From assembly GCF_032854445.1 (NCBI RefSeq), contig NC_088301.1:13512281-13576280 (forward strand): a stretch of 64,000 nt of DNA. Direction: 5' to 3'. Position 1 is the first letter of the stretch, and each line of letters starts with the position of its first letter. The notes beneath the pieces are model-generated. The model did not search any database and was not told the origin of the DNA. It was given only the letters and a program-made list of their open reading frames with translations. This document shows, piece by piece, positions 30,898-43,818 of this stretch. The DNA is from Liolophura sinensis. Its lineage: Eukaryota; Mollusca; Polyplacophora; Chitonida; Chitonidae. The position numbers were made by a program, and so were the translations under genes.

Positions 30898-31166
30898 TTT
30901 ATTTATTTATTTATTTGATTGATGTTTTACGCCGTACTCAAGAATATTTCACTTATACGACGGCGGCCAACATTATGGTGGGAGGAAATTGGGCATTGCC
31001 CAGGGAAAACCCACGACCATCCGCAGGTTGCTGCAGACCTTCCCACTTACGACCAGAGAGGAAGCCAGCATGAGCTGGGCTTGAACTCACAGTGACGGCA
31101 TTGGTGAGAGGCTTCTGGGTCATTACGCTCCGCTAGCGCGCTAACCAACTGAGCCACGGAGGCCCC
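30898..31166 (-). mobile_element. Family A tRNA-SINE, full length
   Basis: The plus strand runs from (TTTA)n through GCCGTACTCAAGAATATTTC to the reversed head TAACCAACTGAGCCACGGAG. The A and B boxes are intact, and it is the least diverged copy in the window. Confidence 0.93.
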
Positions 31167-31775
31167 ACTTACACTGTGTTATATGCAACATAATACCCGT
31201 TAGTTAAATGGAACTTTTGTGAATTAATAGAATATATGTGTTATATTTAACAGAATAATCTGTTGCAGTAGCAGAATACATTGTAACATGAGTCAGGCTG
31301 CAGATTTTCTGTTAAAATTAAGAGATTAATTTTTTGAGTGTATACGATGGCGAATAGGTTCACGAGAGCACGCGGTATAAACCACGAACTTCTCGGAAGT
31401 AAAATATGCACAGCATATATTGGTGGAAGACAAGTATCTTGAACAACCGTTAGATTGTACCTGGGATTACGATAGACGTCCGTCTTGTCCCAGATTACAT
31501 CGCGTTTTGCCATCAAGGCCGTCAGAGCGGAGGAATCTATACATTCCAGGTCCGAACCCGGGATTGAACCCACGCCCCGTGTGTCCTGGCAATTGAAAGA
31601 TATCCAGAACAATTGACTGGTAGGACAGATGGTATAAAATCATGCAGCAGGTTAACTTCTAAAATTGCTTCTAATGCTGCCCTTCTCTGCTTAGAAAGTG
31701 AATAAAAGTATGTAGTGCATAGAGTGAGACGACATTTTTTTTAAATTCCATTTTAAGTCTGCGTCATCCACCTAC

Positions 31776-32258
31776 TTAAATGCAAAGAAAACACTAAAAT
31801 GAATTATGTATCAGCTGAAAGATCATTAAAAACCATCCAGGAAAATACTTGGATTTTTATTCATTTATTTATTATTTTTTTGACAATTTGTTTAATCTAA
31901 TAAAATGCATTTGAATATTTTATTCTGTGGCGGCCTTTTCTGATCACAAAGGTACCAATGACGTCAGACTTAAGGCACATTAGAATGCTAAATTTCATCA
32001 TTTAACATGCATAGACATATAGATCTATGAATGCATTCGCCGATTTGACCTTGAAACTATTTATTTCAGGCCAAAAATATAGATGTGACGTCATTGACAT
32101 CTTTCCTGCATCAGAACAGACCACCGTAGAATCTGATCTTCTAGCACAATTTTACTCCGTTAGAAAAATTCCCCACACAATAAATCCAACTATTTTCCTG
32201 GACGGTTTTTAATGGTCTTTCATTTGATATATACTTCATTTTAGAGTGGCGCCTTTAA
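31776..32258. mobile_element. Long-inverted-repeat TTAA-flanked element, copy 2
   Basis: It is homologous to 10257-10713 along its whole length, with a short insertion of TTTATT-type repeats. TTAA stands at both tips (31776-31779, 32255-32258). Terminal inverted repeats of about 85 bp share GAAAGA[TC]CATTAAAAACC. There is no transposase ORF. Confidence 0.8.
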
Positions 32259-32649
32259 GCCCACCGTACGTCATCGGTTTGCGCATCATGCCTACGTGTG
32301 CATAGACCTGTGTGTACAAAGGGCCCAGATTGCAGTCCCAAAGAATACTAACATCAACCGTTACGGTTAAATTATATTTGCTCTGAACTTGTGAATCACA
32401 CCATAGTTATAAATTGAAAGCCTTGATATGGAGTCCGAGGGTCAATGGTCTTGGCTCAAGGTTGCACAGTCCTTCTGTTAACAGCTCTGTGCAGAACCTC
32501 ACTCTAGATGATGACAGGAATGCTGCTAACAGGGTAGAAGGGCGGAGGGGTCGGGGTGGGGTGTTGGTGGCGAGGGGGGTCATTTTACCTTATAACGCGC
32601 TCACACTAGTGGATTGAAAATAGGACAGGCGCCATTTCTTTTCGACTTT

Positions 32650-32965
32650 CTGTACACGACTTTTAAAATAGACTTGTTATGTTTCCACTTAATATCGAGT
32701 TTGACAACTCGAGTTTGACAACTCGATACCACAAATCGCATCGTGTGAACGCGACTTACGAGACAGACTTGCTCTGTTTCCAATCTGCTCTATATCGAGT
32801 ACGACAATTCCGTACGACAAATCGCGTCACATGAACACGACTTATAAAATAGACTGCCTCTGTTTCCAGCCTGCTTAGTATCGAGTTCAACATGTCGACA
32901 CGACAAATCGCATCGTGTGAACGCGACTTATGAAATAGATTTGTTTTTTTTCCAGTCTGCTTAGT
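32650..32965. repeat. Degenerate tandem array of about 87-95 bp
   Basis: Three and a half units begin near 32655, 32750, 32835 and 32922 with ACGACTTA[TC][AG]A-like sequence. Each then carries TAGACTTG, CTGTTTCCA, a TATCGAGTT block and ACGACAAATCGC. Short palindromes (TCGAGTTTGACAACTCGA) lie inside the units. A family A SINE tail follows directly. Confidence 0.75.
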
Positions 32966-32969
32966 ATCG

Positions 32970-33069
32970 ACTCTGCCCTGTTTCCTCCCACCATAATGCT
33001 GGACGCCGTCGTATAAGAGAAATATTCTTGAGTACGGAGTAAAACACCAATTAACTAAATAAATAAATA
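32970..33069 (+). mobile_element. Family A SINE 3' fragment
   Basis: CTGTTTCCTCCCACCATAAT through GAAATATTCTTGAGTACGGA to (TAAA)n are retained. Confidence 0.85.
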
Positions 33070-35088
33070 TCTGGAACGCCGGTTTCTTCCGTCCATAAAC
33101 CCGACCACTATCTAAAATGACCTAAAAATTCGACCACAAAAGAACAGTTTTGGAGGAAAATAAATGTCATGAGATATTAATTCTGTTACTAAAATTTACA
33201 TTTTCCCAGTAGGATATCATCCTATCTTCAAAACTCCTCTCAAACACCTTTGTACAATCAATAGAACCCCCAGAATCTAGAAAAATGAGCGACTTAGTCA
33301 TGGACGAAATTTTAGGCCATTTAGGGTATGTGAGAAATTCTTGATCACGGCTTGATCACGAACATAATTATGACTATCCATACACCCACATGGCTTTGTC
33401 GAGGACCGACCGAAACCGAGAATTGAAAGAAACACACTTCATATTTCAAGTTTTTGATTTTGAAGGCTTTAATGAATTAATAGTTGGAAGGAATAAATAT
33501 TAACTCTGGAATCTGATTTCGTAACCTGTACAACCATTGGCTATGTACAACGCAACACACGCCAATCCGCACGTGCGTTAGAAGTGCAGTCGGTTAACAA
33601 TCCACGCACATACATTCATCCTAACAGAGCAACCTATATATAAATAATACTCAACAAACAGTGATGTGGAAACACCCTATACATGTTCACAGTTCTCCGC
33701 TAACATATTTGTACAAGACTTAACAAAAAAAAATAGTAGTTTGTATAACACTTTGCAGCCAGGCATTATAATTGAGTTACACCTTGACGTACAAAATAAA
33801 ATGATATACTTTTTTTGCAAGAGTTAAAACAGTTAACACAATGAACATACCATACAGTCAAACTGGGCATTAACATCCGCAGTGAGTGTGAAATACAGAC
33901 CAGAGGGGCAAGCAAAAGACAGCAAATGTTTTATATTTCATTCAATATTAAAATGGCAACCATCAAACACTTCGACATAAAATGATTGCAAGATTCTGGC
34001 CAATCTTTACAACGCGACATAATGGGATAAGGTTATAGCATTGTGCGTAAAGTAATATAGGTTTGACACCAGCCATGTGTCAATACGTTCGGTGGACATC
34101 CGTTGTATTGTACATGCATATACACTGTGATAATAGGTAGAACACGTCGTCATTGTACATTGCTAGATGTTTGGTGGAAAAACTCCCCACGTTTACATAA
34201 CTGCTAAGGATAAGTAAGCTTTTAAGCCTGTGTTTTAACTTCAGTATTTAGTCTATATATAGTCGCGACATCAACTAAGGCATAAACAAAAATAAGCCAT
34301 TTTAAAGTTTCATTATAATGGTTAAGTTTTGCCGAATGGAATAAAACAATCGATGGACTTGTCTTCACATAGCAGTTTTGGCTCTCCACAGTTTAAAACC
34401 CCTGTTTACACAAATAACCCTCAAAGTATTGAAAGTAAGACAAAAGGCTTTTATGAAAACGTTCTCTGATAAAGTCAGGATTCTGGAGCAATCATTTTTT
34501 GAAGCATATAGGATAAGGTAAATTGTTGACTATATTTAGTACCGGTATAGTAAAGCTAACAGCTTGGAACACTCTGAGTAATGAGATTAAATCTACGTTG
34601 ACGTAAATTCCCTCATAAATTGCAGGTGCCAACTAAGTAAGTCAAATAAACTCGTCAACAAATGGTAGCACAGTTTAAGTATGCATGGAAGACAAATCTG
34701 ACCACTGGGCTTCACGAGCCACGTCCCTTTCCTAAACACAAGGCTCTTCAGATAACTAGAAGCAAAACACGAGATCAGCACCAAACTCGCAAGACATTGC
34801 CAAATCGATTAGCGTTAAACTCGCGTTCTCAAGTTCACGAGACGGAGCACGTCAAGCATCACGTGGTGAGAGATTCCTAAAACTCAAACTTATTAAAAAT
34901 CCATAAGAAACCAGCGGTTTTTCTTGAGTTCCACGAAGTCCGACGCGAGAGCGTAATTTGCAGTATCCAATTTCCACACAATAACATAATGGTCGCCAGA
35001 AAAGGCCAGTTTTCATTACCACAGCGTTTTAATTCAGTAAAAAGAAACAAACAAAAGGATTCAGCTCAAAAACGTAAAGCTGACGTGA

Positions 35089-35267
35089 CCAGCTCTCTAC
35101 AAAAGGAAGCAAATCTTGTAATCTATGGGTCCGCACTGCCCTCTGTCGGGTTGAATCACAATGCCGGCTTTAATTATTCCTGGTCACTTGCGTTGTTATT
35201 AACGTAGGTACACGGCACTACTGTTCAAGATGAGGTACAAGATTTGCTTCTCTTTGTAGAGGGCTGG
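35089..35267. repeat. Inverted repeat with 33-bp arms
   Basis: The left arm (35089-35121) and right arm (35235-35267) are near-perfect reverse complements; both contain GAAGCAAATCTTGTA in the same reading. The arms enclose about 113 bp. It may be a small inverted-repeat element or a hairpin-forming transcript. Confidence 0.75.
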
Positions 35268-35879
35268 GTAGCCACCTGGGGCTAGGCCTACCCCATTGTT
35301 GCTACAGTTTCAGGCAAGCTATGTCGCAACAGCTATAAGGAGACTTTAAACTTCCGGCTATTTGGCCGCCAAAGTCTATTCTTTTAAATTTTACTGGTAC
35401 AGTTCAACGCAAATTTTCTTAGAAAAGATGTCTGACACGTGAACACAAGTCTATCTGCTACCGCTTGAACGCGTGGTTTCCTCTTACATGCATTAACCAC
35501 TTATAACATTTACGAAGGCCTAACGTTTCTGATCAATCAGAAGAACCTGCATGCTATATGATGCGCTAATGTTAACCAGATATACGCGTGGTGTCGTATG
35601 GTGTGAGTCGTACCACAGTGTATACTATGCTTCTTCACTCACAAACAATGGCAGTTATTCACCGGGTGTAAAAATTATGTCAGAAGAGGAAATTATAGAT
35701 TGTTACAGCTATTTACACTACGCTGCCTTGTCGTTAAAGATGAAACATCTGCAACAGTACAAACGATCGAGAAACGATAACCCAAGGAAAATGTTCGTGT
35801 TAAAATGTATACTTTGCGGACTTAGAAAGAGTAAGTCGCGTTCAATGTACAAACGACTACTGTAGTGATCCAGTTCATG

Positions 35880-36340
35880 GATGTAGAGAGATAAGTCGCT
35901 GTATATAGTAAGGTATGTGATCCGTGTCATATCGGATCACCACAGTGATCACGGTGTACAATAGTGAGGTGTGGTACGGTATATAACGAGATTTGTGATC
36001 CCTGTAAAACTGAACTGGAGTCGGCTGTAATACAAAGAAGCACCAGACTGATGAACCAGATCACGGCATACAGGAAGATCATCCCATTTCCGAGTCATGC
36101 ATATTGGGGTGAAGTCGGTCTGAAATACTGAAACCACCACGGTAATGAACCTAATCACGGTATAAAGTGAGATGTGCCACGGTATATAACGATATATCCG
36201 ATCCGAGTCATACTGGGCTGGAATCACACTCAAATCCAAAACCACCATAGTGTTGAACCAGATCACGGTATATGCAGTGAAAAATGCCGCCTTATACAGT
36301 GAGCCATATGACCTGTGTCATAATGAGCTGGGACATTAAA
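35880..36340. repeat. Degenerate tandem array of about 110 bp
   Basis: Recurring blocks GATCC[GC][TA]GTCATA, AACCA[CG]CACGGTAATGAACC, AGATCACGGTATA and GCCACGGTATATAACGA appear at spacings of about 80-111 bp, most regular in the last three units. The array is strongly diverged. Confidence 0.6.
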
Positions 36341-39300
36341 GAAGCAGCGAAATTTACCCTGATTAACCTATAAAATGTTCAATTCATTTTTACAGTACGC
36401 TACAGGAGCAATATATGTGATTGTATATATGAACGTCATATTTAAATCACCACTGCGTACATGGAATATTAGAGTTTTGAGAGAGAAACAATAACACTCT
36501 AAATACTCTTATACATAATAGAGGAAGTGATCATTATTATTCGCGTTGACGATTTTCATGACAAAGCCTAAGAAATTCATCAAACTTGAATGTTTGTACA
36601 CTTAAGTATTTCAACTTTAAAGACCTTCAAAATGGCGGATCAAAGGTTTCCGGTTCTATATTGTACATATAACCATCATTCAACAGTTTTCAACTTTATA
36701 ACAAAAAACAAAAAACGTTTCCAATGATTACCACATACTTTGCTGTCTTCAAGAGGTTTATACTTTGCCTGTTTCACACACATGGGTTGTTTTTTTTTAC
36801 GAAGTACATTCAGTGTTGCCAATGCATTTCAGTGCGTTGTAAATCTGTTCACATATACATGTCTGAAGTATTTATATTTACTGATATTAGACTAGAGAAT
36901 TGTGTCCATTTTCAGTATCAACACGGGGATAAAAATAGCGATACCGAGTCCAATTGTACAGATTTTCACATAAGCATCCAACAATGAAGTGATAAGGAAC
37001 AGAACAGAAGAAAGCTTCCATATCATAAACAGCGGAGTAAATCATATAAAAAAGGGTTAAGAAGTCGGTGCCAGTCGTTAATGTAAAAACGTTACACGCA
37101 AAAGCGATGTATAAAGACTAGCCCGTGTTGACTCAGGTTTTGTTTTATATGCAACACGAAAACAAATATTTTGTAGCATTCTCAACACGGATATACGGAT
37201 GTGCCTCAGTACTTTGAGCAGTTGTGAAGGAGCATACCATCACCTGTGCCAGGAAGTGCCAATTTGCTTGCTTTCTGTTCTCAGTTATCTCGCACAGCTC
37301 TTATTTTAGGACACATGCCCAGTGACAGAAGAGTATCATTCATGTAAGACGACACGAAACTGAACGTAAATTATGGGGTTCCCCGTGCATCCCTGAAGAA
37401 GTCAAGCCACTTCGAAACGACGACTATAGCTCGTGGAACTAATTTACGTTTGCACAGCACTAAAATCAAACCAATAATCCAAGCGGATTCACGATTTACA
37501 CAAAACAATTAGCTTAACGGTTTTGGTATACAAATAACAACTTGCATATATTAATTATTAACTTTAAACTCCTCAGATGGTAACATTATCGGTGAACACG
37601 GTATGAACGTATGTGGAACCAGTGAGGCCGTTCATCGTGAATAACTAGACCAGCTCGTTAACGAGAATCTTCGAGATACACTACATCCTTACACCACAAG
37701 AATGATCACGTTATAATACTTAAAGTTTTGTCCATAGTCACTATTAAGTGGGCTCTGCCGTGATGATGATATATGTAGGATTCATCCTCCCAAATGGTAG
37801 CCTACAAATGGTCAACACGTTAATCCTGCATGCCAGTATGAAGGATTATCCCTGCTCCTATACCCAGGTGACACGTTTTTATTCAAGCCTCTGTGACAAT
37901 ACAGGTCTCCAATATCAATCCTACTCTAGCATATGAATCTGAAGGATTCCTCTTGTATCATACACAGGATAGTTCACCCGTGTCGTTGTGTACAGTACGT
38001 GCTCCATCACGGTCTACTCCTCATGTGAAGACACTGCCTGTAAACCGATACCATATATGCCCATGCTTACGATATAATTATACTTTGACATCTCAGTGAC
38101 GAATAAAGATTAAGTTTTCGGAAACACACTGTTGTAGTGTGAAATCTCATTTAAGCATCCGTGCTCCATGGTTAAAAGTTGAAGTTGAAAATTGATAAAT
38201 TTGACCACCATAAAATGCTCTTTCACAGCAATTCCATTAGAGCCCAGATATTGTTGAATACAATAAATACAGAGTTTAATCCCAGAATAATCGTTCCCGC
38301 GAGTAAAGGGTGACGAATCGTGTTTATCACAGACCGAACACTTTCACCATGACGTCAAAACACACTTGTTAATAATCCATGGGTGGGGGCCTAGAGAATG
38401 ATTGTCATTGGTCATTTCTTGATTCTGTTGGGGTCGTATATGCCAGCAGCAGCAGTTCCAACACTTTGCACTCAGCGTTGCTTTTGCTTATCAGGAACGA
38501 TGGGAGAGATTCAGTTCATTTGAATAAACAGCTTTCAGTCACGTCACGGTTCTCTGTGAGAGGCGCATAAACTAACGGAAGCCCACTGATGTCTAAGAAT
38601 AACGTGCCTGATGAAAGACGACTGTGGAAATCTGGAGAGAGAAGAAAAAAGCACAACGGTAAAACATTTTTAGATTTCATTTCGTTAAACTGAGAACGAA
38701 GCAAAGACTTTCGAATCAATATACACTCTATCAAATACCTTTTTTTCTTTTTGAAATAAATTTGAATAAGATGGCTCAATTAATTCTAAAGCGGAGGGAG
38801 CGGTTATACAACCAGGTGCTGAGGTATCTGCTGTTCATACCATATACATTACATCATCTATGTAATCAAATTTATGCGGATCCACGAAGCTCAGTCAAGT
38901 TTAACAATCCATTAAAAAAAACATTCACAGTGATTTGCAGTGTCCTGAGTGGGAAGAACTTTTCGACTCTGAAGTTTAAGTGACACACAAACAAGGTTAT
39001 TGATTTTAGTGACAATCCTTCTATAACAGCCAGGAATGAAGGACATTCAGCTGTTTCCAAGCGATCCAAGCTAACGTTGAAGCAAAGCAATTAGCAGACA
39101 ATTTTCGTGAGTTTCTTCCAAGACTGAAAGGTCAGGCAAGCTTGTCAAAACGATTGTGAAACTGCCAGTGGAAATTGCACACAGAAAGGGGCTGTTTGAA
39201 ATTAGATCCCAGTGTTCTAATGAAGCCTATTCCACACTAAGACGGCGCGGCGTTATTTAGATAGAGGTCCAATCATCAAGACTAGGCAACCCTAGTATTT

Positions 39301-40584
39301 GGTAAAGGCAGTCTAAACAAAAATTGTCTCTAAGAATAATTAGATAACAAGAGACATGCTTAATTATAAGAGCTTGCTTCGCTAAGCCATTCCCCAAGGT
39401 GTTGCAGAGGTTTCTGGTGATTTAGTTGTATGATAGAGTATTAGGCAGTGCAAAATGTAAACATTTGGGTCTGGAATGCCACATCATATGATCATAAAAT
39501 CATATCAAACCTTAAAGTGCTGAAACGTAAGCATGACAAGTCTTACAAGTTGCCCTAAAGAATGAGAGGCACGACATCAACAAATACAACCTTGAAGTTT
39601 TTAAAAAATATCGAACACACACATTAATAGATATTAGCCAAGAATTACCTTGCAAAATCATCAGTGGAAGAAAAACGTCCAAACCAAAAACTTGATCACC
39701 TTCAAACAATATACGTGAACGCGAGAGGAATCTTTAAACTGATTACCACATGGAAAATAAACCCAAAATTATATACTAGTAGTTGATTGCTGTTTTAATA
39801 TTTTTTCAGATGTTTCAGATAGGCGATGTCGGTCAGTGTTTTTGCTGGAGGAAATCTGAGTGCCCTAGGCAAACCATTGAGCTTTGGCACGTACAAACAT
39901 GCACATAATGCGGGTGTAAAACAAATGATGTTGAAATAACGTTAGACTGCGCTGACGGTTACATGAACGTCGTCGATCAGTTATGGGTGGATTTAAGATC
40001 CAACACATTCGATGTCCCTTCTCGTGACAGGGCTACTTTTCATCCCATTCCCGGTGAAAGCAAGTGTGACCTCATAATGTCACGCGAAGACTGAACATTT
40101 TCAACCAATGCCTGGGGCATCCGGTTGAACTATTTGCAACAATATTGCTTATGATTGGTCAGTTGCGTGTTCTTGATTGACAGTTAGGAAAGGTCCATTG
40201 TTAGGAAGGCCTCACATGCAGTAACGGCGGGGGAATGAGCAAATTCCCCGTCTAAAGGCACCAGGAGTGTCCCAACGATTGAAAGATAAGCGGTTCCATA
40301 ACCACAAGACCACGGCCAGCTCCCTGAAATAAAAAATAAAAGACCTTGACCCTAATCTCGTTTGGATGAACGGAAGCGAGTTGGACACACTAAAATACGT
40401 CACGCTGTGCTGGTATCAGATATGTTTCCATCTGTGACCACTCCGCCTATAGCTTCCGCAGGGCAAGCTAAATCATGGTCGGTAAAACTAAACTCGTGTT
40501 GATTAGTCAGCCATCTTGATTTTACACCCAGTGTTGGTGTTAAGAATGTTCTGGTCAAGTGTAGGTGTACAAGTAGATTGGGTC

Positions 40585-40643
40585 GGATAAGTGAAATATT
40601 CTTGACTACGGCGTACAACACCAGTCAAATATATAAATAAAAC
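40585..40643 (+). mobile_element. Family A SINE tail fragment
   Basis: ATAAGTGAAATATTCTTGAC and ACACCAGTCAAATATATAAA are retained; no head or body is present. Confidence 0.75.
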
Positions 40644-42709
40644 AAATAAGATCTGTAATACGGACTAATTTATGAACTCTTAGAGTTAACACGGTGTAGA
40701 ATCACACTGTCGTTGCTCTGGTTTCACTCTCAGTGCTGTGGCTAATTTTCTAAAAAAGCTATTTCCTTGGATTCGAACTTATGACTGTATGGCTTTTCTG
40801 ACGTCTTCCTCAAAGAGGATTGTTTCTTTTGAGAAACAGTAATTTACCTATATATCCATGCATGTAAAATGTTTGAGCTGACGTCTCGATGTCAGAGCAA
40901 TCAGTACCATCCTATTTTATTGAATATGATCTTTGTATTCTGATAAAGGTTTGTCTCGTTACACTCAACCTTGTAAATTATATCGAGATAATGAAACTGA
41001 AACTCACAATCACATAAAATTACTGATCACTTCCCAATAAAAAGTAGTAAAGCAGCTCAGAAGTAAATAAGTGCTAATAGTTATTTTCTCGTGTTCTCGG
41101 GGGGAAAAACCCGGGTGGGCGATTGTCCTTCCCTCTTTTGACGTCATTAGCATTCCGTGAAGAGCTCATCTGATTTATTAATAAAATTCTACAATTTTTC
41201 GTACCGTTCGACTTTTTAAACGAAGCTAAGCTTTTGTAAGTCAGGGCAAAACCTGTAGAAATGTATTTGGAAGATTAGATACTACACAGCCACACAGGGA
41301 CTATTATATGCAGGTCTATACTTTCCTGCTATACTCACAACGTCGATCTGTTTACGCACGGTCTCACTAAATCTATATAGTTTATGTATCTGAAGGGCCC
41401 AATAGTTGATAATGCACATGGCCATTGATCCCGCACTTAAACTTCCTGCAGCCTGTCACAGACTGATCAAAGTCAGCCACGGCGCTTACCGCCTCTCTCA
41501 TCCCCAGCACCAAGTATATACGGTTGCCATGGAGATCATGTTAGCGCGAGCTTCAGGGGCTCCTCGATCTTGCGATCGAAGGAAAATAGGTCAAGTTATT
41601 CGGACCGAGAAAAGAACTGATGCAGCGGGTCGCACAATAGTGTGGTCGCGTTCGCGATAAACAAGGTGTTCTGGAGACTGCTGTATGTGGATGTGTAATG
41701 ACCGCTCAATCACTAACTTCAACGTATGAAGGGATAAGAGTAACCAATGCCTACCGGTTTAACAAACATGAGGAAACTTCGACCAACCATGATCACAGAA
41801 ACATGAAAGGTTGTCGTTAGCAACATGGGAAAATGTTACTTATCTGTCTTTTCTGGATACAAAGAAACTACAGCAAGCAGAGTAAATGAAGAGCAGTGAC
41901 GACACTGTGGACGTTGGCTAGTGCCTTATGATAATACGTAACCAATGAAAAACGGCTTCTTGTCAGTTTAGCTCAGTTACCATTTTATTCCAACTGTTCA
42001 TGATAATGCTTTAAAAAGCAGCAACTTACACATCCTCTAGCAGCAGAATTAGGCTTTAAAAAGGTATTTTTGTTAATAGAAATTTATTCACTTGTCTTGA
42101 ATTATGCTTGCGCCAAATGTTGTGTTGTCATCACATTTACTACGTATGATATAATCGAAGATTGCAAAACAGTCTGTCGAACTACTACTGCTCTATTGAG
42201 GAGGGAGACTGTAGGTAGTGTCATGTCTGGTGTCTTTGGTATCATGTCATAGTTAGCCAGCATTGAAAACATGACGTCACCACAGCCCTTCTCCTCGGAG
42301 ACACCGTGGTGACGTCATTAAAATAATGCTGAAAACATGTATAGCTATTTATGCGTGCAATATATTTAATATTTAATTTAGTAAGCTTAATAACAGAAAA
42401 CGTTTGTGATTTTAATAAGGAAATCCAAACCGATTATTCAGAGTAAACTATTCCCATGGGAAACTGCCATATCGTGGTATTACACACTTCTCCATATTTT
42501 CAAGGGTCTTAGATGACGATAACTCTTGAGCCAGTTTAGAGCTGTCTTTACTCTCTAGGCGCTACAGTGTAGAAAAAATGTGGCACAAATGCTCATTCAC
42601 ATAAGTACCAACACACCCACAGTGACATGTGTATGGGTGGTTACAAAGTTTGTGTAGCACTGACATGCATGTCACTGCGCATCGGTAAATTTACACACAG
42701 TCGTTTTTA

Positions 42710-42724
42710 GAGGGTATATAAAGG
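42710..42724 (+). promoter_or_regulatory. TATA-box-like site
   Basis: GAGGGTATATAAAGGATC is a strong TATA match, with a TCATT initiator-like stretch about 20-30 bp downstream. No convincing gene follows, only a short frame that stops after ten codons. Confidence 0.2.
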
Positions 42725-43552
42725 ATCCTCATTTCATCATTTAGATCCATGTGTTCTAAAGGAAAAAGGCGTTGCTAATCATTTTTCTTGTTATTCATCG
42801 ATTTGATATGTACACAAATGTTTTCAATGTTTCATATTTTGTTTTAGCAACACGAGGTGATGCGTTTAAGGCCCATTTTGTCTAGAGCCCAGGACTACGA
42901 AGAGTAAGACCACTTGTCGCTGCTGATTTCTATGTGACGAGCGCTGAACGATGAGAAAGCTTCTGTCCGCTGATCGATTCGCCCAGATAAAATGGACACC
43001 GTCAACGAGGCGTTGTTCGGGTCAGATATGCGCTTAATTAACGTCTTTGGTAGATCTCCCAGTGACAACTAAACAATTCTCCCCAAACCCATCTAAGCTT
43101 TGGCCACTGTAAATGCCTCTTAACCCTGAGCTTCAAATGCCCAGTCGATGTGATGGATGGATACTCCCTTGTCTCTTCCCGATGGTCCAACATTTCTTAT
43201 CAGACAGACACCGTCTGACCCTAAATTTCCTCCCCTAATGTCGTCCATGAAATAACCTGTCCCTCGTAGCTATGTGGAAGCCTGCTCAGGAATTCGTCCA
43301 AAACCCACCTAAAGATTCCACATTTTCTTTTCTTGTGAGATGGCACATAATAAAACTCATTTGAGTCGACAAGGTCATAGTGCATATATATACTACGAAA
43401 AATTCATTACAAAATATCGTCATTGCGGCTTCTCGTCATATTGATTCTTAAAACGTGGAACTTAATACTTCGCTCGCAACAGGTGTGCCTTTTGGGTAGG
43501 GCGACGTTGTCAATAAATAGAGATCTAGCAGCCGCTCTTTATAATGGCTTGT

Positions 43553-43818
43553 GGGGCCTGCGTGGCTTTGTTGGTTAGCGCTAGTGAAGCGTAATGACCC
43601 AGGAGCTTCTCAACAATGCGGTCGCTGTGAGTTCAAGTCCAGCTCATGCTTGCTTCCTCTCCGGCCTTACGTGGGAAGGTCTTGCAGCAACCTGCAGATG
43701 GTCGTGGATTTCCCCCGGGCTCTGCCCGGTTTCCTCCCACCACAATGCTGGCCGCCGTCGTATAAGTGAAATATTCTTGGGTACCACGTAAAACACCAAT
43801 CACATAAATAAATAAACA
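43553..43818 (+). mobile_element. Family A tRNA-SINE, full length
   Basis: It has the head GGGGCCTGCGTGGCTTTGTT with B box GTGAGTTCAAGTCCAGC, the body GTGGATTTCCCCCGGGCTC and the tail GAAATATTCTTGGGTACCAC followed by (TAAA)n. Confidence 0.92.

Larger units (their letters stand above)
33070..43550. other. Intergenic stretch, no recognised gene
   Basis: Besides the repeats listed separately (35.1, 35.9 and 40.6 kb), I see only unassigned short ORFs. One, with ATG at 35677, gives a 62-residue Lys-rich product (MSEEEIIDCYSYLHY...). Another begins CAAAATGGCGGATC at about 36630 and reads 31 codons. A TATA box with good context (GGGTATATAAAGG) lies near 42712. None can be tied to a known family. 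Confidence 0.5.

Noticed and set aside
35551-35865. 104-codon plus-strand frame (and its ATG at 35677)
   Set aside because: The Lys-rich end looks protein-like but no family, promoter or splice support was seen; noted only within the intergenic entry.
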